Below, piece by piece: positions 7,304 through 9,605 of a DNA stretch of 9,605 nucleotides. The notes beneath the pieces were generated by a model. The model was not told where the DNA came from, did no database searches, and was given only the letters and a program-made list of their open reading frames with translations. The DNA is from Bryobacterales bacterium. GTDB taxonomy: Bacteria; Acidobacteriota; Terriglobia; Bryobacterales; Bryobacteraceae. Made by a program: the position numbers and the translations under genes. Numbering within the stretch: the first letter of the stretch is position 1; each line of letters starts with the position of its first letter. The stretch is taken from NCBI GenBank assembly GCA_003139735.1, contig PLGA01000168.1, positions 1 through 9,605 on the forward strand, written 5' to 3'.

Positions 7304-7552
7304 TTACGCCCGGCGGTTGGTCCGCCGGCGGCGCCACGCAGTGGAGGCGCCAAGCAGGACAAGACTCGAAAGAATGATCGATGCCGGCTCGGGTAAAGGA
7401 AAGCCGTTCATCTGCACATTCGCGATCCATGCGGCGAAAGCGCTCGGCGAGCTTCTCTGGTCGGGCGTCCGCGCGCTCCATGCCTCTGCCGTAAAAGCTA
7501 CTCCGGTCAACATGAGCACTCCCAGGAACGCTACAAGCAGTAACCGTTTCAC
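7304..7552 (-). CDS. Very short PEP-CTERM sorting-signal protein (82 aa)
   Basis: Residues 1-24 form a signal peptide (MKRLLL, hydrophobic core, AEA cleavage site before Trp25). The C-terminus is a PEP-CTERM signal: PEPAS (54-58), a hydrophobic helix (59-72) and a basic tail RRRRTNRR (74-81). The protein should therefore be exported by Sec and processed by an exosortase, which is not in the window. Only about 29 residues (25-53) lie between the two signals, with no recognisable domain and no Cys. The start is GTG at 7552-7550, with purine-rich AGGGGG (7562-7557) 4 nt upstream; no in-frame alternative fits the signal peptide. It has its own sigma-54-type promoter 36-51 bp upstream and a strong terminator downstream. 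In other bacteria short PEP-CTERM proteins are co-regulated with exopolysaccharide and needed for floc formation; that role here is inference. Confidence 0.88.
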   Translation of the reverse strand: MKRLLLVAFLGVLMLTGVAFTAEAWSARTPDQRSSPSAFAAWIANVQMNGFPLPEPASIILSSLVLLGASTAWRRRRTNRRA

Positions 7553-7556
7553 AACA

Positions 7557-7562
7557 CCCCCT
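7557..7562 (-). promoter_or_regulatory. Ribosome binding site fixing the GTG start of the PEP-CTERM gene
   Basis: AGGGGG on the - strand, 4 nt before GTG at 7552-7550. It supports a GTG start and a complete signal peptide, since no ATG occurs upstream in frame near it. Confidence 0.6.
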
Positions 7563-7587
7563 AATTACGATCCAGTGTCCCCCTTGG

Positions 7588-7603
7588 TGCAATTGTTCAA
7601 CCA
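7588..7603 (-). promoter_or_regulatory. Sigma-54 (RpoN) -24/-12 promoter of the PEP-CTERM gene
   Basis: On the - strand the sequence is TGGTTGAACAATTGCA: TGG, exact GG-N10-GC spacing and a full TTGCA -12 element; the CAC after TGG is replaced by TTG. The predicted start is near 7577, giving a leader of about 25 nt that just contains the AGGGGG ribosome site. RpoN control fits what is known of PEP-CTERM genes under PrsK/PrsR. Confidence 0.65.
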
Positions 7604-7740
7604 AGCGCATACCCAGGAATGAGCATTGTATTTACAGCAAGTTGCGGAAGGAATGTGTTACAGACCAAAAGAGAACGGTCCAATATTCACGACTTCGGCC
7701 AAAGCTTTGGGATGCTGTGCCGTCCCGGCATTTGGGGGAA
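7604..7740. promoter_or_regulatory. Upstream region of the PEP-CTERM gene with two palindromes, candidate enhancer-binding sites
   Basis: The perfect 12-bp palindrome CCAAAGCTTTGG (7699-7710) lies about 100 bp upstream of the -24 element, in the range typical of sigma-54 activator sites. A second palindrome, TGTA-AA-TACA (7627-7636 on the - strand), lies about 24 bp upstream of it. A short inverted repeat TGCCG/CGGCA (about 7718-7730) follows the stop of the sugar transferase gene but lacks a T-run, so termination there is uncertain. Confidence 0.3.
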
Positions 7741-9147
7741 TTACCAGCCTTGCTTGCCGTTTATCACGATCCGCACGGTCTGAAAGACGATGGCGCAGTC
7801 GAAGAGCAACGACATGTTCTTCAAATAGAACAAATCGTATTCGAGCTTGCGATAGGCATCGTCCACGCTGGCGCCGTAGTGATACTCCACCTGCGCCCAC
7901 CCGGTCAACCCGGGCCGCACCGAGTGGCGCTCGTCATAATAGGGGATTTCCTCACGCAGATCGGCCACGAAGCCCGGCCGCTCGGGCCGCGGGCCCACGA
8001 AACTCATATCGCCGCGGATGACATTCACGAATTGTGGCAGTTCATCCAGCCGGAATTTGCGAAGGTACTTGCCGATCCTGGTGATGCGCGGATCGTTCAC
8101 CACCGCCCATTGCGCGCCGTTTTTCCCCTCGGCGTCCACGCGCATCGACCGGAATTTCAGAATCTCGAACTCCCTGCCTTTCCAGCCGACCCTGACTTGG
8201 CGGTAGAGCGCAGGTCCACTGGAATCCAGCTTAACGGCCAGGGCGACCGCGAGCATTATGGGCAGCGACAAGAGCAACCCCAGCACGCCGAAGCAGATGT
8301 CAAGCGTTCGTTTGATCAAGGCCGTTCTGCGGGACCGCCGGAAGCCATCCGAAAAGACGAACCAACTCGGGCGCACCGTGTTCAACCAAACGCGTCCGGT
8401 CAACCCGGCGATGGCGGTGTGCGAGTCTTCCACGCCTATGCCCCGTACCCGGAGCCTCACCAGAGCCGCCGTCGGCAAAGTCCCGCGGCGGTCCTCGATG
8501 GCCACAATAATCCGCGATACCCGGTGCTTCTCCACCAGGGATTCCAATTCGGCAACCGCTCCGACCAGCGGGTGGCCGAACACCATTTGAGGCTGGCCCT
8601 GAGAGGCGGGTGTTTCCTGAACGAGTCCGACTAGGTGAAGTTTCAAGTCCTGACGGGCTGTGATCTCCCGCGCCACCGTGGACGCCAGCGGGCCGACGCC
8701 CAAGACGAGAATGTTCTGGGCCGGCGCGGCCAGCCACAGCCTGTCCACGGCGATGCGCGACAACAGAAGGAAACCGCCGGCCAGAATCATATTCAACAGG
8801 AACACGCCGTGACCAACCAACAAGCTCGGCGCCAGGCAATACAACAGACCCAGCAAGAGCGATGCGGCGCCGAGAGATTGAGCCAGGCGCAGGGCCTCAT
8901 CGTCGCGGCGCTCAGTGGAATGCGAATCGTAGAGATTATTGCAGTAGAAACACATCTGGAAGATGAGGACAACTACCACGGCCTGCCACGCAAAGTGCGG
9001 CAAATCCGTGTAGGCTTGAAACGCGACGGTGCTGTTCCAGAAGCGAAGCCTCACGGCAAAGACCAGCGACAGGGCAATCAGGACGGCCTCCAGCGCTGCC
9101 AGCAGCAGCGATTTCGGGGAGATGTACTGGCTGAAGAGGCGGATCAT
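7741..9147 (-). CDS. Polyprenyl-phosphate sugar-1-phosphate transferase, exopolysaccharide/PEP-CTERM type
   Basis: This inner-membrane enzyme should transfer a hexose-1-phosphate from a nucleotide sugar to undecaprenyl phosphate, the first step of lipid-linked exopolysaccharide synthesis. Visible parts over 468 aa: four N-terminal helices (12-33, 52-68, 92-110, 114-131), a Rossmann-like domain starting NILVLGVGPLAS (145-156), then the bacterial sugar transferase domain from KRTLDICFGVLG (279-290). That domain has LYRQVRVG (314-321), KFRSM (331-335), the catalytic Asp368-Glu369 in LDELPQ, SFVGPRPERP (382-391) and RPGLTGWAQV (411-420). Length and order match the WcaJ/PglC-fold family. The N-terminus MIRLFSQYISPK matches, from memory, the PEP-CTERM-associated sugar transferase subgroup, and the PEP-CTERM gene downstream agrees. 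Sugar specificity cannot be read. No Shine-Dalgarno sequence is visible before the ATG, and the predicted promoter lies only 16-31 bp upstream. Confidence 0.92.
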   Translation of the reverse strand: MIRLFSQYISPKSLLLAALEAVLIALSLVFAVRLRFWNSTVAFQAYTDLPHFAWQAVVVVLIFQMCFYCNNLYDSHSTERRDDEALRLAQSLGAASLLLGLLYCLAPSLLVGHGVFLLNMILAGGFLLLSRIAVDRLWLAAPAQNILVLGVGPLASTVAREITARQDLKLHLVGLVQETPASQGQPQMVFGHPLVGAVAELESLVEKHRVSRIIVAIEDRRGTLPTAALVRLRVRGIGVEDSHTAIAGLTGRVWLNTVRPSWFVFSDGFRRSRRTALIKRTLDICFGVLGLLLSLPIMLAVALAVKLDSSGPALYRQVRVGWKGREFEILKFRSMRVDAEGKNGAQWAVVNDPRITRIGKYLRKFRLDELPQFVNVIRGDMSFVGPRPERPGFVADLREEIPYYDERHSVRPGLTGWAQVEYHYGASVDDAYRKLEYDLFYLKNMSLLFDCAIVFQTVRIVINGKQGW

Positions 9148-9162
9148 CCGTTCGGTACTGAT

Positions 9163-9178
9163 GGCAATTTGTTAGCCA
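9163..9178 (-). promoter_or_regulatory. Sigma-54 (RpoN)-like -24/-12 promoter of the sugar transferase gene
   Basis: On the - strand the sequence is TGGCTAACAAATTGCC: TGGC and TTGC with exact GG-N10-GC spacing, matching the PEP-CTERM gene's element at 11 of 16 positions. The predicted start is near 9152, leaving only about 5 nt before the ATG at 9147. Such a short leader is odd but agrees with the missing ribosome site; the short distance lowers my confidence. Confidence 0.5.
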
Positions 9179-9458
9179 GTGCATGCGAATCCGCCCTGGG
9201 TGGCGTTTTGGGTGACCGGCGCGCTCGGGTTGCATGATTCCGCGAGGTTCGCCGAGCGCTCGTTTAGGGTCGGCGCCGTCCGGTTGCGTCCGCCAAGCCT
9301 AGCGGCGGTCTAAACTTGAGGCATTTTTCCCGTTTGGTCTCCTGGTGGCGCCGGGCAACTGTGAACCGGCCCCGTTGAGGCTCCTAATCCCCGCAATGGG
9401 GAAAATCTCCTCACTCCCCGCAAAATACCGCTGAATGAATCGACAGCTGAGTGCATTT

Positions 9459-9474
9459 AGGATGTAAAATTGCG
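9459..9474 (+). promoter_or_regulatory. Weak sigma-54-like element reading rightward
   Basis: AGGATGTAAAATTGCG on the + strand has the GG-N10-GC spacing and the AATTGC core seen in the three - strand elements, but lacks the T of TGG and the CAC. The predicted start is near 9485, and a target gene would have to lie outside the window. It could be chance. Confidence 0.25.
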
Positions 9475-9605
9475 GATATAGAGATCCTTAATGGCAAGCG
9501 AGCGACCAAGCTAGGTTCAGCGCCATCCGATAGCCGCTCGCTCGGGCTGCCTGTACGCGGGCGTGAGCGACCTTAGTAATTAAGGCTCTGCGCGGGAATC
9601 TGAAG

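Larger units (their letters stand above)
9148..9605. other. Gene-free region, 458 bp, at the right edge
   Basis: No credible open frame was found here on either strand. Besides the sigma-54-like element at 9163-9178, it holds a 10-bp palindrome CGAGCGCTCG (9253-9262), small hairpins GCCGG/CCGGC (9350-9370) and TCCCC/GGGGA (about 9387-9401), an 8-bp inverted repeat AGCGAGCG/CGCTCGCT (9497-9504, 9535-9542), a repeated octamer GAGCGACC (9500-9507 and 9565-9572), and CCTTA-gtaat-TAAGG (9571-9585). No known riboswitch or small RNA was recognised. A divergent gene may begin beyond the edge. Confidence 0.5.

Noticed and set aside
7230..7610. 126-codon - strand frame overlapping the PEP-CTERM gene
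   Set aside because: The alternative frame encodes a textbook signal peptide plus PEP-CTERM signal, while this one runs through the terminator hairpin and promoter.
9387..9423. CRISPR-like repeat from two TCCCCGCAA copies
   Set aside because: Only nine bases, two copies and no regular spacer array.
9350..9425. Possible c-di-GMP or other riboswitch in the right-hand gap, from small hairpins
   Set aside because: Stems are only about 5 bp, no known aptamer core was recognised, and the position does not lead into a coding region on either strand within the window.

Overview
The window looks like a chromosomal segment of a GC-rich bacterium, most likely an acidobacterium of the Solibacter/Bryobacter type. 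This is inference from protein style: the 96-residue Ig-like repeats at the left end, the JAMM-like/Ig-like/TonB chimera, and a PEP-CTERM protein next to a PEP-CTERM-type sugar transferase all resemble what I recall from that group. No rRNA, tRNA, mobile element or CRISPR array is visible.

Layout, left to right. (1) 3-575 (+): the 3' end of a surface-type protein built from near-identical 96-aa repeats, cut by the window edge. (2) 626-3304 and 3301-5319 (both -): two translationally coupled genes (ATGA overlap). The upstream one is a membrane-anchored alkaline-phosphatase-superfamily ('sulfatase-like') enzyme. The downstream one is a large 'fused spermidine synthase'-type membrane/methyltransferase-fold protein that lacks the aminopropyltransferase catalytic Asp motif. 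(3) 5585-7210 (-): a chimeric membrane protein with a degenerate JAMM-like cytosolic domain, one transmembrane helix, an Ig-like domain, a Pro-rich linker and a TonB C-terminal domain. (4) 7304-7552 (-): a tiny PEP-CTERM protein with only about 29 residues between signal peptide and sorting signal, followed by a good Rho-independent terminator. (5) 7741-9147 (-): a polyprenyl-phosphate sugar-1-phosphate transferase of the exopolysaccharide/PEP-CTERM kind. (6) 9148-9605: gene-free.

The main result is regulatory. Three non-coding gaps, directly upstream of the sulfatase-like operon, the PEP-CTERM gene and the sugar transferase gene, each carry a sigma-54-type -24/-12 element in the correct orientation (TGGTACGGCAATTGCT, TGGTTGAACAATTGCA, TGGCTAACAAATTGCC). 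PEP-CTERM genes in other bacteria are known to be controlled by RpoN with the PrsK/PrsR two-component system. The window therefore reads as part of an RpoN-controlled envelope/exopolysaccharide regulon: the sugar transferase starts lipid-linked glycan synthesis, the short PEP-CTERM protein would be sorted by exosortase, and the sulfatase-like and fused-synthase proteins would be co-induced partners of unknown substrate. The regulator and the exosortase are not in the window.
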